Assembly: GCA_038224055.1 (NCBI GenBank)
Contig: JBBRGO010000219.1
Span: 1-5,742, forward strand
Source: JBDSSS01 sp038224055
Lineage (GTDB): Bacteria > Actinomycetota > Actinomycetes > Actinomycetales > Dermatophilaceae
Reading direction: 5' to 3'
Length of the DNA stretch: 5,742 nt
Of the stretch, positions 5,466 through 5,742 are shown piece by piece; within the stretch, counting starts at the first letter, position 1; the number at the start of each line of letters is the position of its first letter. The notes beneath the pieces are model-generated. The model ran no database searches, had not been told where the DNA came from, and worked only from the letters and a program-made list of their open reading frames with translations. The translations under genes and the position numbers were made by a program.

Positions 5466-5742
5466 GTGCCGGCGAAGACCAGGACGGATGACCCCAACGA
5501 GGCCATCGTCGCCGCGTGGCGGGCCGAGTCGGCCCGCCTCGTCGGCGCCCTGACCCGGATGACTCGTGATGTGGGGCTGGCTGAGGACCTGGCGCAGGAC
5601 GCGCTCGTGGCCGCGATGGAGCAGTGGCCCACAGGCGGCATACCAGAGAACCCGATGGCGTGGCTGATGACCACTGCGAAGCGACGCGGCATCGATCACT
5701 TCCGGCGCGCCGACACTCTTCGGCGCAAGACCGCGGAGCTCG
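5466..5742 (+). CDS. ECF sigma factor, ECF42-like, N-terminal part (3' end outside window)
   Basis: The frame is open from GTG at 5466 to the window edge, giving 92 residues. This is the sigma-2 domain of an extracytoplasmic-function sigma factor. The segment AIVAAWRAESARLVGAL (13-29) and RDVGLAEDLAQDALVAAMEQ (34-53) form regions 2.1-2.2, which bind the RNA polymerase clamp. NPMAWLMTTAKRRGIDHFRR (62-81) corresponds to regions 2.3-2.4, which melt and read the -10 element. This wording, together with a DGPF gene just upstream, is typical of group ECF42, whose members carry a long C-terminal extension after sigma-4 and no classical anti-sigma factor; that part lies beyond the window. About 13 of 92 codons end in A or T by hand count, including ATA, ACA, CCA and CTT, more than in the amidohydrolase (about 5%). 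Translation appears leaderless or coupled to the DGPF gene. Confidence 0.88.
   Translation, partial: MPAKTRTDDPNEAIVAAWRAESARLVGALTRMTRDVGLAEDLAQDALVAAMEQWPTGGIPENPMAWLMTTAKRRGIDHFRRADTLRRKTAEL

Noticed and set aside
5253..5699. A minus-strand open frame across the DGPF and sigma genes
   Set aside because: It spans two convincing plus-strand genes and their gap, with no family similarity of its own.

Overview
The window looks like a piece of a high-GC actinobacterial chromosome. Third codon positions are almost all G or C, GTG starts are common, and two genes have the TANNNT-six bases-start layout of leaderless actinobacterial transcripts. The genus cannot be fixed from sequence alone; a Micrococcales relative such as Intrasporangiaceae is a guess.

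Layout, left to right. (1) The 3' end of an MFS transporter gene (+, 1-324) meets a class I/II PLP-dependent aminotransferase gene (-, 417-1637) head to head. The 92-base gap between them holds a long, nearly perfect inverted repeat (337-394). (2) An alpha/beta-hydrolase gene (+, 1692-2561) diverges from the aminotransferase across about 54 bases and converges on an SGNH/GDSL-type lipoprotein gene (-, 2599-3567). (3) The SGNH gene begins inside a (VQ)4-encoding hexamer repeat with several in-frame GTG codons. It diverges from an M20D amidohydrolase gene (+, 3661-4890) that appears to be leaderless. (4) After the amidohydrolase come a triple G-rich heptamer and a strong hairpin. Next is a two-gene unit: a small YCII/DGPF-family protein (+, 5068-5442) and the start of an ECF sigma factor of the ECF42 type (+, 5466 to the window edge). 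The sigma gene has no stop codon inside the window.

The first four complete genes look like ordinary accessory metabolism and have no evident shared pathway. The most informative part is the right end. The DGPF-ECF42 pairing is a known conserved context, and the DGPF gene is preceded by TGTCGA, 17 bases, CGAC. This matches the ECF42-dependent promoter motif as I recall it from work in Streptomyces venezuelae. A second, housekeeping-like leaderless promoter sits directly before the sigma gene. Together these suggest a basal promoter for the sigma factor and a sigma-dependent promoter for its partner. No rRNA, tRNA, CRISPR array or insertion sequence was seen. The largest gene-free stretch is 177 bases (4891-5067).
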